This document shows positions 11,355-20,353 of a stretch of DNA of 64,000 bases, in pieces (the first letter of the stretch is position 1; each line of letters opens with the position of its first letter). The notes under the pieces were generated by a model. That model was not told where the DNA came from and ran no database searches. It saw only the letters and a list, made by a program, of their open reading frames with translations. Made by a program: the position numbers and the translations under genes. The DNA is taken from NCBI GenBank assembly GCA_001423545.1, contig LMOK01000001.1, forward strand, positions 1,121,944-1,185,943, given 5' to 3'. Source of the DNA: Orlajensenia sp001423545 (GTDB taxonomy: Bacteria > Actinomycetota > Actinomycetes > Actinomycetales > Microbacteriaceae).

Positions 11355-12871
11355 GCGGCGACTCCTTCTGAGGTCGGGGCCTCTCCGGCCATCATGAGGC
11401 CGAGGACTTCGCGGGGGGTGTCGCCCGGCACGATGCCGACGATGCGGCCGCGGTACATGACCATGATGCGATCGGCGAGGGCTGCGACCTCGTCGAGCTC
11501 GGTCGACACGACGATCACGGGAACGCCGGAGTCGCGGGTCTCGACGATGCGCTTGTGGATGAACTCGATCGACCCGACGTCGACGCCACGCGTCGGCTGG
11601 GCTGCGACGAAGAGCGTGAGGTCGCGGCTGAGCTCACGGGCGAGCACGACCTTCTGCTGGTTTCCACCGGAGAGACGGCCCACCTTGGTCTCGATGCTCG
11701 GCGTGCGCACATCGAACTCGGCGACCTTCTCCCGGGCGAAATCGGCGCGGAAGCCGAGCTGCAGCGTCGCTGCCTTGACGAAGGGCTTGCCCGTCGACCT
11801 GTCGAGCATGAGGTTCTCGGCGATGGTGAACTCACCGACGAGGCCGTCCTCGTTGCGGTCCTCGGGAACGAACCCGACACCGGCGTCGAGGATCTTCCGA
11901 ACGCTCGCACCCGTCAGCTCCCGACCGTCGAGGTTGATGCGGCCGGTGACGCGCGGCTGCAGGCCTACGAGAGCCTCGGTGAGCTCGGTCTGGCCATTGC
12001 CCTGCACGCCGGCGATGGCGAGGATCTCGCCGCGGCGAACCGAGAAGCTCACGTCGTTCACGACGAGCTGGCCGATGTGGTCGACGACGGTGAGGTTCTC
12101 GACGACGAGGGCCTCCTCGCCGAGGGTGGGCTCGTCCTTGTGCACCGTCAGCTCGACGGCCCGGCCGACCATGAGCGAGGCGAGCTCGGCGTTCGTCGCC
12201 GTGGGCTGTGCCTCGCCGACGACCTTGCCGAGGCGCATGACCGTGATGCGGTCGGCGACCTCGCGCACTTCGCGCAGCTTGTGGGTGATGAAGACGATCG
12301 CGGTTCCGGCGTCGCGGAGCTGCCGCATGATCTGCATCAGTTCATCGGTCTCCTGCGGGGTGAGCACGGCCGTCGGCTCGTCGAACACGAGTACGCGGGC
12401 GTCACGGGAGAGGGCCTTGATGATCTCGACGCGCTGCTGCACGCCGACGGGGAGCTCATCGACGAGGGCATCGGGATCGACGTCGAACCCGAATCTCTCG
12501 GAGATCTCCGTGACCTTGGCCCGTGCCGCCGGAAGATCGAGCAGGCCGCCGGCGCGGGTCTCCTCGTGCCCGAGCATGACGTTCTCGGCCACGGTGAAGA
12601 CCGGGATGAGCATGAAGTGCTGGTGCACCATGCCGATTCCGGCCGCCATGGCGTCTCCGGGACCCGCGAAGTGCTGAACGGCGTCGTCGAGGAGGATCTC
12701 GCCGCCGTCGGCCTGGTACAGGCCGTAGAGCACGTTCATGAGGGTGGACTTGCCTGCACCGTTCTCGCCGAGGAGACAGTGGATCTCCCCGGGTTCGACG
12801 GTGAGATCGATGTGGTCATTGGCGACCAGGGCACCGAATGTCTTCGTGATGCCGCGAAGTTCGAGCTTCAT
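11351..12871 (-). CDS. Nucleoside ABC transporter ATPase with two NBDs (NupO/YufO-like)
   Basis: A 506-aa protein of two fused ABC domains. NBD1 has Walker A GENGAGKST and Walker B VLVFDEPTA. NBD2 has a degenerate P-loop (GVQGNGQTE), signature LSGGNQQKV and a Walker B reading FVAAQPTRG without the catalytic DE. Such asymmetry is usual for the RbsA/YufO family. It energises nucleoside uptake with the two permeases downstream. TAGGAT lies 7 bases before the ATG and GGGAGC is also near, so both leaderless and SD-led starts are possible. Confidence 0.94.
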
Positions 12872-12878
12872 GCTCCCG

Positions 12879-12884
12879 ATCCTA
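12879..12884 (-). promoter_or_regulatory. -10 element before the nucleoside transporter ATPase
   Basis: TAGGAT on the - strand, 7 bases before ATG 12871. It suggests an internal promoter for the ATPase-permease-cdd unit, separate from the binding-protein gene. Confidence 0.5.
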
Positions 12885-12985
12885 GTTATTCACGTGATTC
12901 CGCGCCCCTGCGTGCGCAAAGGTGGGCCGACCTTCGGGGCGGATGCTCAGATGTTGCAGATGCTGCGCAGAAGCGCCGGCATGCA

Positions 12986-13019
12986 GAAGGGGAGGTCGGC
13001 TCTCGCCGGCCTCCCCTTC
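12986..13019 (-). terminator. Hairpin downstream of BMP lipoprotein gene 1
   Basis: Arms 12986-13000 and 13005-13019 pair over 15 positions (one G-T type mismatch) around a 4-base loop. It lies between the solute-binding gene and the ATPase; no U-tract follows. It could end most transcripts after the binding protein or stabilise that mRNA. Confidence 0.65.
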
Positions 13020-13033
13020 CGTCGGAGACTGTC

Positions 13034-14131
13034 TTAGCCCGCGAGGTAGGACTTGACGGGGATCGAGCCGTCGATGATGCCGGCCTTGATCGTGTCGATC
13101 TCACCCTGGAGGGTCGGTGCGACCTTGTCCTCGAAGGAGTGGAACGGCGCGATGCCGACGCCCTCGTTCTCGAGGGTTCCGACGAACGGAGTCGGGTCGA
13201 ACTCGCCATTGCCCGCTGCGAGGACGGCGTCGTACGTTCCGACGTCGATGCCCTTGAGGATCGAGGTCAGCATGAGGTCGGCCACGTCGGGCGCGGTGAC
13301 GGTGAAGTCGGCGTCGACGCCGATCATGGCGATGTCACGGCCGGCGTCCTTGATGGCGGCCGCTGCGCTCTGGTAGATCGGTCCACCGACGGGCAGGAGC
13401 ACGTCGACGTTCTGGTCGATGAGGCCCTGGGCCGTCTGGCGAGCGGTGTCGTTGGCCTCGAAGCCACCGGTGAAGAGACCGTCGGTGCCGTCCCAGCCGA
13501 GAACCTTGACTGCGGTTCCCTTCTCGGTGTTGTGGTACTCGACGCCCTGCTTGAAGCCGTCCATGAAGATGGAGACGGTCGGGAAGTTCATTCCACCGAA
13601 GGTTCCGACGACGCCGGTCTTCGAGTAGTCGGCTGCTGCGTAGCCGGCGAGGAACGCCGCCTGGGCGGTGTCGAAGAGGATCGGCTTGATGTTGTCGGCG
13701 TCTGCCTTGCCGTCGAAGTCGGCGTCCGCCGCGTCGTCGATGATCGTGTAGTCGACCTCGGGGTTGGCCGTGGCCGACTCGATGGTGGCGGCCGAGAGCG
13801 CGAAGCCGACCGTGACGATGACGTTGCAGCCCTGGTCGACGAGGTTCGTCAGGTTGGGAGCGAAGTCGGTCTCAGCGTCGGACTGCACCTTGATCGGCTC
13901 GACGCCGAGTTCCTCGGCCGCCTTCTCGAGGCCCTCGGATCCGAGCTGGTTGAACGACTTGTCGTCGAATCCACCGGAGTCGGAGACCATGCAGGGCACG
14001 AAGTCGGAGGCTGCTGCGCCACCGGACGACTCGCCGCCCTCTTCGGGCGCCGAGGCGCAGCCGGCCAGCAGGAGCGCTGCGCTGAGCGCGGCAAGTCCGC
14101 CGATGGCGGCCTTGCGGGTAGTGATCGTCAA
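13034..14131 (-). CDS. BMP-family nucleoside-binding lipoprotein 1
   Basis: A 365-aa secreted lipoprotein of the BmpA/PnrA family. The signal peptide is MTITTRKAAIGG..., with lipobox LLAGC and lipidated Cys25, then a Gly/Ser/Glu linker and the BMP fold (SGGFDDKSFNQ, DTAQAAFLAGY, FGGMNFPTV). It captures nucleosides for the downstream permeases. The start is taken as TTG at 14131, because GGAGG lies 5 bases ahead. Another in-frame TTG at 14143 has no SD. Confidence 0.9.
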   Translation of the reverse strand: MTITTRKAAIGGLAALSAALLLAGCASAPEEGGESSGGAAASDFVPCMVSDSGGFDDKSFNQLGSEGLEKAAEELGVEPIKVQSDAETDFAPNLTNLVDQGCNVIVTVGFALSAATIESATANPEVDYTIIDDAADADFDGKADADNIKPILFDTAQAAFLAGYAAADYSKTGVVGTFGGMNFPTVSIFMDGFKQGVEYHNTEKGTAVKVLGWDGTDGLFTGGFEANDTARQTAQGLIDQNVDVLLPVGGPIYQSAAAAIKDAGRDIAMIGVDADFTVTAPDVADLMLTSILKGIDVGTYDAVLAAGNGEFDPTPFVGTLENEGVGIAPFHSFEDKVAPTLQGEIDTIKAGIIDGSIPVKSYLAG

Positions 14132-14203
14132 GATGACCTCCAAGATTGCAGGCCCACAGGGATGGATGGGCCGGGATGTGCAATCACGTTACCGAATATT
14201 TCC

Positions 14204-14219
14204 TTGCTCAAAAGAGCAA
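14204..14219. promoter_or_regulatory. AT-rich palindrome upstream of BMP gene 1
   Basis: TTGCTC-AAAA-GAGCAA, perfect 6-bp arms, in the one AT-rich patch of the gap. On the - strand it lies about 70 bases before the BMP start, in the probable promoter, so it is a candidate operator; a small hairpin ending BMP gene 2 transcripts is the alternative. Confidence 0.4.
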
Positions 14220-14317
14220 AAGGGGTGCGCGCGCGAATGGTTATGAATCTGCGACCCGGGGCGCATCCGACGAAACGAACTCGCAACAAAACTGCGCGAA
14301 AAGGGCCCTGCGGCAGA

Positions 14318-15385
14318 CTATTCCGGCGTGCTCGGCGACGTGACGACGACGGACCCGTCGACGATCTTCGCCTTCAGCGCGTCGAGCTCGTCCGACAGTT
14401 CCTGCGGAACGGAGGAGGCGAGATCGTGGAAGGGGGCGAGGCCCACTCCCCCGTTCTCGAGCGTGCCGATGAACGGGGCGGGGTCGAAGGTGCCCGCAGC
14501 GTCATCGGTGACGATCTGCGCCACGGCGTCCTCGGTGTTCTTCAGAACGCTCGTCAGGAGCACGGGGTGGTACTTCGCCGGCAGGGTGTCGAAGCCGTCG
14601 TTGTCCACCCAGATGACCGAGACGCCGGGGTTCTCCAGTGCGGCGGCTGCCGACCCCTCTCCGACCTGGCCGGCGACAGGGAGGATCACGTCCGCACCCT
14701 GGTCGATGAGGCTCTCGGTCAGCGTCTTGCCCTTGTTGATGTCCTCGAAGTCGCCGGTGAAGGTGCCGTCCTGCTTGACCTTGTCCCAGCCGAGCGCCAC
14801 CACCTGCGTGCCGTGAGCGGCGTTGTAGGCGGCGACACCGTCGACGAAGCCGTCCATGAACAGCGTCACCGGCGGCTGGTTGCCGCCGCCGAAGGTCGCG
14901 ACCTTGCCCGTCTTCGAGACGCCGGCGGCGAGGTACCCGGCGAGGTAGCTGGCCTGGGCGGTGTCGAAGATGACCGGCTTGACGTTGGGGGCGTCGACGA
15001 CCTCGTCGACGATCGAGAAGTGCACGTCGGGGTTCGCAGCGGCTGCCGAGGTCGTGGCATCCGCCAACTCGTAGCCGACGGTGAGCACGAACTGGCACCC
15101 GGAGTCGACGGCCTGCTGAACGTTGGGCGCGAGGTCGGTCTCACCGGTCGAGACCAGGGCCTGCACCTCGATGCCGGCATCCTTCTCCGCCTTCTGCAGG
15201 CCCGCCCAGCTGGACTGGTTGAACGATCGGTCCTCGAGGCCGCCCGAGTTCGTCACCATGCGAGCGCAGTAGTCACCGGCGGCATCGCTCGATGCCCCGG
15301 TCGAGCTGGGGGCCTCTGCACAGCCGACGAGGGCTGCGACGGAGATGACGGCGACGACGGATGCTGTGAGCAGTCGGTTTCCCAT
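14318..15385 (-). CDS. BMP-family nucleoside-binding lipoprotein 2
   Basis: A 355-aa paralogue of the preceding lipoprotein. The signal peptide ends in the lipobox LVGC (Cys22), followed by a Ser/Ala-rich linker and the BMP domain (NSGGLEDRSFNQ, DTAQASYLAGYL, FGGGNQPPVTLF). The binding-site strand differs from paralogue 1 (GGMNFP versus GGGNQPP). Two binding proteins therefore seem to share one transporter, perhaps with different nucleoside preference. The ATG at 15385 has GAGAGG about 9 bases upstream. The gene lies 38 bases after manC on the same strand. Confidence 0.9.
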   Translation of the reverse strand: MGNRLLTASVVAVISVAALVGCAEAPSSTGASSDAAGDYCARMVTNSGGLEDRSFNQSSWAGLQKAEKDAGIEVQALVSTGETDLAPNVQQAVDSGCQFVLTVGYELADATTSAAAANPDVHFSIVDEVVDAPNVKPVIFDTAQASYLAGYLAAGVSKTGKVATFGGGNQPPVTLFMDGFVDGVAAYNAAHGTQVVALGWDKVKQDGTFTGDFEDINKGKTLTESLIDQGADVILPVAGQVGEGSAAAALENPGVSVIWVDNDGFDTLPAKYHPVLLTSVLKNTEDAVAQIVTDDAAGTFDPAPFIGTLENGGVGLAPFHDLASSVPQELSDELDALKAKIVDGSVVVTSPSTPE

Positions 15386-15423
15386 GATGGGGATCCTCTC
15401 GGGGCTTGTAAGGAAGGGTCGCG

Positions 15424-16536
15424 TCAGAGCACGTCGCCGCGGCCGGAGAGCCGGAGCGCGTCGACGACGGACTTGACCTTCTGGGCGTTCGCGCTCGTGG
15501 TGACGAGGAGGGCGTCTGGAGTGTCGACCACCACGATGTCCTCGACGCCGATGAGGGCGATCGTGCGGCCGCCCTGGCTCACCACGATGCCGCTGGACGA
15601 GTCGGCGAGCACCCTGGCGTCTGCGCCGAGGATGGCGAGGTCGTGCTTGCGACCGCCCGAGTGGATCTTCGCGATCGAGGCGAAGTCGCCGACGTCGTCC
15701 CAGTCGAACTGGGCGGGCACCACCGCGAGACGCCCGGCGGCTGCCGCCGGCTCGGCCACGGAGTAGTCGATGGCGATCTTCTCGAGGTTCGGCCAGATGC
15801 GGTCGACGGCCGGTCCGCGAGTGGCCGGATCGTCCCACGCGGCTGCCAGCTCGATGAGCCCGGCGTGCAGCTCCGGCTTGTGGCGGGCGATCTCCTCGAG
15901 CAGGCGATCGGCACGCGTGATGAACATGCCCGCGTTCCACAGGTGCTTGCCGCCGGCGACGTAGCGCTCGGCCGTCTCCAGGTCGGGCTTCTCCACGAAG
16001 GAGTCGACGATGCTCGCCGACGGCGCTCCAGCGACCTCGAGGGATCCCCCGGTGTGGATGTAGCCGAATCCGATGGCCGGCTCGGTGGGACGGATGCCGA
16101 TGGTCGCGATGTAGCCGGCGTCGGCCAGGGCCGCGGCCTCCTGCACGGCGTGACGGAACAGGACGGTGCCCTTGATGACGTGGTCCGCCGCGAAGGACCC
16201 GATGATGACGTCGGGTTCGCGCAGCGCCAGGATCGCAGCGGCCAGGCCGATCGCCGCCGATGAGTCGCGGGGCTCGCTCTCGAGCACGACGTTGTGGTCG
16301 GCCAGCTCGGGAAGCTGGGCCTCGACCGCTGCGCGGTGGGCGCGACCGGTGACCACCATGATGCGGTCGGTTCCCGAGATGGGAGCGAGCCTGTCCCAGG
16401 TGTCACGGAGCAGCGTCTGCCCGGACCCGGTGAGGTCGTGCAGGAACTTGGGCGCATCGGCGCGGGAGAGGGGCCAGAGCCGGGAACCGATGCCGCCGGC
16501 CGGGATGACGCTGTAGAAGCGCTCGATAGCAGTCAT
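15424..16536 (-). CDS. manC: Mannose-1-phosphate guanylyltransferase
   Basis: A 370-aa nucleotidyltransferase: mannose-1-phosphate + GTP to GDP-mannose, for cell-envelope glycans. The N-terminal signature PAGGIGSRLWPLSRADAPKF, the metal-binding FAADHVI, VEKPD and WNAGMF are all present. It lacks the C-terminal isomerase domain of bifunctional enzymes. ATG 16536 is preferred over an upstream frame extension because TAGTCT lies 7 bases before it. It starts the - strand run towards the nucleoside genes and is divergent from sdhC. Confidence 0.92.
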   Translation of the reverse strand: MTAIERFYSVIPAGGIGSRLWPLSRADAPKFLHDLTGSGQTLLRDTWDRLAPISGTDRIMVVTGRAHRAAVEAQLPELADHNVVLESEPRDSSAAIGLAAAILALREPDVIIGSFAADHVIKGTVLFRHAVQEAAALADAGYIATIGIRPTEPAIGFGYIHTGGSLEVAGAPSASIVDSFVEKPDLETAERYVAGGKHLWNAGMFITRADRLLEEIARHKPELHAGLIELAAAWDDPATRGPAVDRIWPNLEKIAIDYSVAEPAAAAGRLAVVPAQFDWDDVGDFASIAKIHSGGRKHDLAILGADARVLADSSSGIVVSQGGRTIALIGVEDIVVVDTPDALLVTTSANAQKVKSVVDALRLSGRGDVL

Positions 16537-16543
16537 GCAGCAC

Positions 16544-16549
16544 AGACTA
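16544..16549 (-). promoter_or_regulatory. Leaderless -10 element for manC
   Basis: TAGTCT on the - strand, 7 bases before ATG 16536; no Shine-Dalgarno sequence is seen. Confidence 0.6.
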
Positions 16550-16625
16550 TCTGCCGCCTCGGGGCGGCCGCGGGTCGGCATCCGTCGCCGTCGCGGTAGA
16601 GGTCTCTCGACGTCGAGATACTTAG

Positions 16626-16642
16626 GTTCCCCTTACGGGAAC
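16626..16642. promoter_or_regulatory. Palindrome in the sdh promoter region
   Basis: GTTCCC-CTTAC-GGGAAC, perfect 6-bp arms, about 100 bases upstream of sdhC and 19 bases before a possible -10 (TAGACT, 16661-16666). It is a candidate operator for sdhCDAB, or for the divergent manC. Confidence 0.45.
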
Positions 16643-16739
16643 TGGGCGAAATGAAAGGAATAGACTTGGGCTCACGCTCGTCGAGCGGTTCCGGTCGGTG
16701 GTTCTCACGGCCGTCAGACACAGCCAGGGAGGGTTGTTC

Positions 16740-17159
16740 ATGCCTCAGGACACGGCAGGAACCCTGACAGCAGACACCAAGCGCGCATCCCGTCCGGGAG
16801 GAACCCTCTACAGGGGCCGCGAGGGCATGTGGTCATGGGTTCTGCATCGCATCACGGGCGTCGCCATCTTCTTCTTCCTGCTGGTGCACGTTCTCGACAC
16901 CGCGCTCATCCGCGTCAGCCCCGAGGCGTACAACGCCGTCATCAGCACCTACCAGACGCCCATCATGGGCCTCGGCGAGGTGGCCCTGGTCGGTGCGATC
17001 GTCTTCCACGCCTTCAACGGCATCCGCATCATCCTGATCGACTTCTGGTCGAAGGGCGTGCGGTACCAGAAGGTCATGTTCTACGTCGTGATCGGGCTGT
17101 GGGTCGTCACGATGCTGGGCTTCACTCCCCGCCACCTGATGAACGTCTTCGGACACTAG
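16740..17159 (+). CDS. sdhC: Succinate dehydrogenase cytochrome b556 subunit
   Basis: A 139-aa membrane anchor with three hydrophobic helices. The SdhC signature SWVLHRITGVAIFFFLLVHVLD near residues 30-55 contains the quinone-site and haem-ligand histidines. It anchors SdhAB and passes electrons to menaquinone. The ATG follows GGGAGGG at ideal spacing, and further upstream ATG/GTG codons are rejected for that reason. It is the first gene of sdhCDAB. Confidence 0.94.
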   Translation: MPQDTAGTLTADTKRASRPGGTLYRGREGMWSWVLHRITGVAIFFFLLVHVLDTALIRVSPEAYNAVISTYQTPIMGLGEVALVGAIVFHAFNGIRIILIDFWSKGVRYQKVMFYVVIGLWVVTMLGFTPRHLMNVFGH

Positions 17160-17170
17160 GAGGGACTGAC

Positions 17171-17635
17171 GTGACCGCCATCGACAACGCCCCGGCCATC
17201 GAGCCGCCCCGTTCCCCCTCGCGTCCCGCCCGCAAGCGCGGCGTGAACTGGGAGAAGTGGGGATGGATCTACATGCGCGTCTCCGGCGTGCTCCTCCTCG
17301 TGCTCATCTTCGGCCACCTCTTCGTCAACCTCATGGTGGGCGACGGAGTGCACGCCATCGACTTCGGCTTCGTCGGAGGCAAGTACGCCTCCCCGTTCTG
17401 GCAGGTCTGGGACGTGCTGATGCTCTGGCTCGCCCTCATCCACGGCGGCAACGGCATGCGCACGATCGTGAACGACTACGCCACGCTCCCGACGACCCGC
17501 CGCATCCTCAAGGGCGCCATCTTCGTCGCCGTCGCAGCGCTCATCCTGCTCGGAACCCTGGTGGTCTTCACCTTCGAGCCGTGCCCGGCCGGATCCCCCG
17601 CCGACCTGCTGCCCTCCTTCTGCCCGGTCGGATAA
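17171..17635 (+). CDS. sdhD: Succinate dehydrogenase hydrophobic membrane anchor subunit
   Basis: A 154-aa partner anchor with a ~30-residue basic N-terminus (SRPARKRGVNWEKWG) followed by three membrane segments; VLLLVLIFGHLFVNL carries the probable haem-ligand histidine. The GTG start at 17171 has GGAGGG directly after the sdhC stop. Length is slightly above the usual ~120 because of the N-terminal tail. Confidence 0.92.
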   Translation: MTAIDNAPAIEPPRSPSRPARKRGVNWEKWGWIYMRVSGVLLLVLIFGHLFVNLMVGDGVHAIDFGFVGGKYASPFWQVWDVLMLWLALIHGGNGMRTIVNDYATLPTTRRILKGAIFVAVAALILLGTLVVFTFEPCPAGSPADLLPSFCPVG

Positions 17636-17646
17636 ACGAAATAGAT

Positions 17647-19461
17647 ATGAGTACGGCACCTGTGAATCCTGAATCCGAGTCCACCGTCGTCGACGGCGTG
17701 CACTACCACCAGTTCGACATCGTGATCGTGGGGGCCGGCGGTGCCGGCATGCGCGCCGCCATCGAGGCGGGCCCCGGCGCGAAGACCGCGGTCATCTCGA
17801 AGCTCTACCCGACCCGCTCCCACACGGGTGCGGCGCAGGGTGGCATGGCTGCAGCCCTCGCGAACGTCGAGGAGGACAGCTGGGAGTGGCACACCTTCGA
17901 CACCATCAAGGGCGGCGACTACCTCGTCGACCAGGATGCCGCGGAGATCCTCGCGAAGGAGGCCATCGACGCCGTCATCGACCTCGAGAACATGGGCCTG
18001 CCGTTCAACCGCACCCCTGAGGGCAAGATCGACCAGCGTCGCTTCGGCGGCCACACCCGCGACCACGGCAAGGCGCCCGTACGTCGCGCCTGTTACGCCG
18101 CAGACCGCACGGGCCACATGATCCTGCAGACGCTGTTCCAGAACTGCGTGCGCCTCGGCATCAACTTCTTCAACGAGTACTACGTGCTCGACCTCGTGAT
18201 GACGAACGTCGACGGCGTCGACCAGCCGTCGGGTGTGGTCGCCATCGACCTCTCCTCGGGCGAACTGCACGTCTTCCAGGCCAAGGCGATCATCTTCGCC
18301 ACGGGCGGCTTCGGCAAGATCTACAAGACCACCTCGAACGCCCACACCCTCACGGGCGACGGCGTCGGCATCATCTGGCGCAAGGGCCTGCCGCTGGAGG
18401 ACATGGAGTTCTTCCAGTTCCACCCCACCGGCCTCGCCGGGCTCGGCATCCTGCTCACCGAGGGTGCCCGCGGTGAGGGCGCCATCCTCCGCAACGCCAG
18501 CGGCGAGCGTTTCATGGAGCGCTACGCCCCCACCATCAAGGACCTCGCCCCGCGCGACATCGTCGCGCGCTGCATGGTGCAGGAGGTGGCCGAGGGTCGC
18601 GGAGCCGGCCCCAACAAGGACTACGTCTACCTGGACTGCACCCACCTCGGCGCCGAGGTCCTCGAGACCAAGCTGCCCGACATCACCGAGTTCGCCCGCA
18701 CCTACCTGGGCGTCGATCCCGTGACAGAGCCGGTGCCGGTCATGCCGACGGCGCACTACGCCATGGGCGGCATCCCGACCAACGTGTCGGCCGAGGTGCT
18801 GCGCGACAACGACACCGTCGTCCCGGGCCTCTACGCCGCCGGCGAGTGCGCCTGCGTGTCGGTGCACGGCTCGAACCGTCTGGGCACCAACTCGCTGCTC
18901 GACATCAACGTCTTCGGCAAGCGCGCGGGCAACAACGCCGTCGCCTATGTGCAGAACGTCGACTTCACGCCGCTGCCCGCCGACCCCGCCCAGGCCGTGC
19001 GCGAGCTGCTCGAGCACATCAAGGGCTCGACCGGCACCGAGCGCGTCGCCGTGCTCCGCAAGGAGCTGCAGGACCACATGGACCGCAACGCCCAGGTGTT
19101 CCGCACCGACGAGTCCCTCGCCGAGGTCACGGAGACGATCCACACCCTGCGCGAGCGCTACAAGAACGTCGCCGTGCAGGACAAGGGCAAGAGGTTCAAC
19201 ACCGACCTGCTCGAGGCCGTCGAGCTGGGCTTCCTGCTCGACCTCGCCGAGGTCGTCGTCTATTCCGCCCGCAACCGCAAGGAGAGCCGCGGCGGCCACA
19301 TGCGCGACGACTTCCCCAAGCGCGACGACGAGAACTACATGAAGCACACCATGGCCTACCTGTCCGGCGACGCGGATTCCGCCGACGCGGCAGACCACAT
19401 CCGACTCGACTGGAAACCCGTCGTCATGACCCGGTACCAGCCCATGGAGAGGAAGTACTGA
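17647..19461 (+). CDS. sdhA: Succinate dehydrogenase flavoprotein subunit
   Basis: A 604-aa FAD-binding subunit catalysing succinate to fumarate. The N-terminal FAD fold is IVGAGGAGMRAA. RSHTGAAQGG carries the histidine for covalent FAD, FQFHPTG and LTEGARGEGA form the substrate site, and HYAMGGI the late FAD contacts. The helical and C-terminal domain ends in PMERKY. The ATG at 17647 sits in a short AT-rich spacer with no good SD, so translation may depend on coupling to sdhD, 11 bases upstream. Confidence 0.96.
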   Translation: MSTAPVNPESESTVVDGVHYHQFDIVIVGAGGAGMRAAIEAGPGAKTAVISKLYPTRSHTGAAQGGMAAALANVEEDSWEWHTFDTIKGGDYLVDQDAAEILAKEAIDAVIDLENMGLPFNRTPEGKIDQRRFGGHTRDHGKAPVRRACYAADRTGHMILQTLFQNCVRLGINFFNEYYVLDLVMTNVDGVDQPSGVVAIDLSSGELHVFQAKAIIFATGGFGKIYKTTSNAHTLTGDGVGIIWRKGLPLEDMEFFQFHPTGLAGLGILLTEGARGEGAILRNASGERFMERYAPTIKDLAPRDIVARCMVQEVAEGRGAGPNKDYVYLDCTHLGAEVLETKLPDITEFARTYLGVDPVTEPVPVMPTAHYAMGGIPTNVSAEVLRDNDTVVPGLYAAGECACVSVHGSNRLGTNSLLDINVFGKRAGNNAVAYVQNVDFTPLPADPAQAVRELLEHIKGSTGTERVAVLRKELQDHMDRNAQVFRTDESLAEVTETIHTLRERYKNVAVQDKGKRFNTDLLEAVELGFLLDLAEVVVYSARNRKESRGGHMRDDFPKRDDENYMKHTMAYLSGDADSADAADHIRLDWKPVVMTRYQPMERKY

Positions 19462-19463
19462 CG

Positions 19464-20231
19464 GTGACCACCGCCACCATCGCCGCCGACCGCCCCGGCA
19501 ACGCCGACCCGTCGGTCATCCCGTTCACCGTCACCTTCATCATCCGACGGTTCGACCCCGACACCGACACCGAGCCGCGCTGGCAGGACTTCGACGTCGA
19601 GATGTACGCGACCGACCGCGTGCTCGACGCACTGCACAAGATCAAGTGGGAGCAGGACGGATCGCTGACCTTCCGTCGCTCGTGCGCCCACGGCATCTGC
19701 GGGTCGGATGCCATGCGCATCAACGGCCGCAACCGCCTGGCCTGCAAGACCCTGATCAAGGACCTCGACATCTCGAAGCCCATCTACGTGGAGGCCATCA
19801 AGGGCCTGCCGCTGGAGAAGGACCTCATCGTCGACATGGACCCGTTCTTCGCGTCCTTCCGCGAGGTGCAGCCGTTCCTCATCCCCGGCTCGAAGCCCGA
19901 GCCCGGCAAGGAGCGCGTGCAGTCCGTCGCCGAGCGCGCCCGCTTCGACGACACCACGAAGTGCATCCTGTGCGCCGCGTGCACGTCGAGCTGCCCCGTG
20001 TTCTGGACTGACGGCCAGTACTTCGGCCCCGCAGCCATCGTCAACGCCCACCGCTTCATCTTCGACTCGCGCGATGACGCGTCGCAGGTGCGCCTCGACA
20101 TCCTCAACGACAAGGAGGGCGTGTGGCGCTGCCGCACGACCTTCAACTGCACCGACGCCTGCCCTCGCGGCATCCAGGTCACCCAGGCGATCGCCGAGGT
20201 CAAGCAGGCCCTCATGCGAGGCCACGCGTAG
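19464..20231 (+). CDS. sdhB: Succinate dehydrogenase iron-sulfur subunit
   Basis: A 255-aa electron-transfer subunit. The plant-type 2Fe-2S cysteines lie in RRSCAHGICGSDAM and LAC, and the bacterial ferredoxin-type clusters in CILCAACTSSCP and FNCTDACPRGI. It links SdhA to the membrane quinone. The GTG start lies 2 bases after the sdhA stop with GAGAGGAAG upstream. It ends the operon and is followed by a strong hairpin. Confidence 0.96.
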   Translation: MTTATIAADRPGNADPSVIPFTVTFIIRRFDPDTDTEPRWQDFDVEMYATDRVLDALHKIKWEQDGSLTFRRSCAHGICGSDAMRINGRNRLACKTLIKDLDISKPIYVEAIKGLPLEKDLIVDMDPFFASFREVQPFLIPGSKPEPGKERVQSVAERARFDDTTKCILCAACTSSCPVFWTDGQYFGPAAIVNAHRFIFDSRDDASQVRLDILNDKEGVWRCRTTFNCTDACPRGIQVTQAIAEVKQALMRGHA

Positions 20232-20247
20232 GCATCGGCCGACGCCG

Positions 20248-20289
20248 TGAGGGAGGGGCCCGGATCTCGCGATCCGGGCCCCTCCCTCA
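20248..20289 (+). terminator. Strong hairpin terminator after sdhCDAB
   Basis: A 19-bp perfect stem (arms 20248-20266 and 20271-20289) around a 4-base loop, 16 bases after sdhB. There is no U-tract, which is common for actinobacterial terminators. Confidence 0.85.
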
Positions 20290-20341
20290 TGTCCGGCGAC
20301 ATCGTGCGAGGCGGCATCCGATCGACACCGTTCTCCTCCCC

Positions 20342-20347
20342 TACGCT
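20342..20347 (+). promoter_or_regulatory. Leaderless -10 element for the YihY-family gene
   Basis: TACGCT 6 bases before the GTG at 20354; it decides that start, since the frame is open further upstream through the terminator. Confidence 0.6.
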
Positions 20348-20353
20348 GGCAGG

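Noticed and set aside
11555..15766. A very long open frame on the + strand opposite the nucleoside transporter genes
   Set aside because: It is antisense to well-supported genes, its protein is Asp/Gly/Arg/His-rich nonsense with no domain, and such frames are expected in high-GC DNA.
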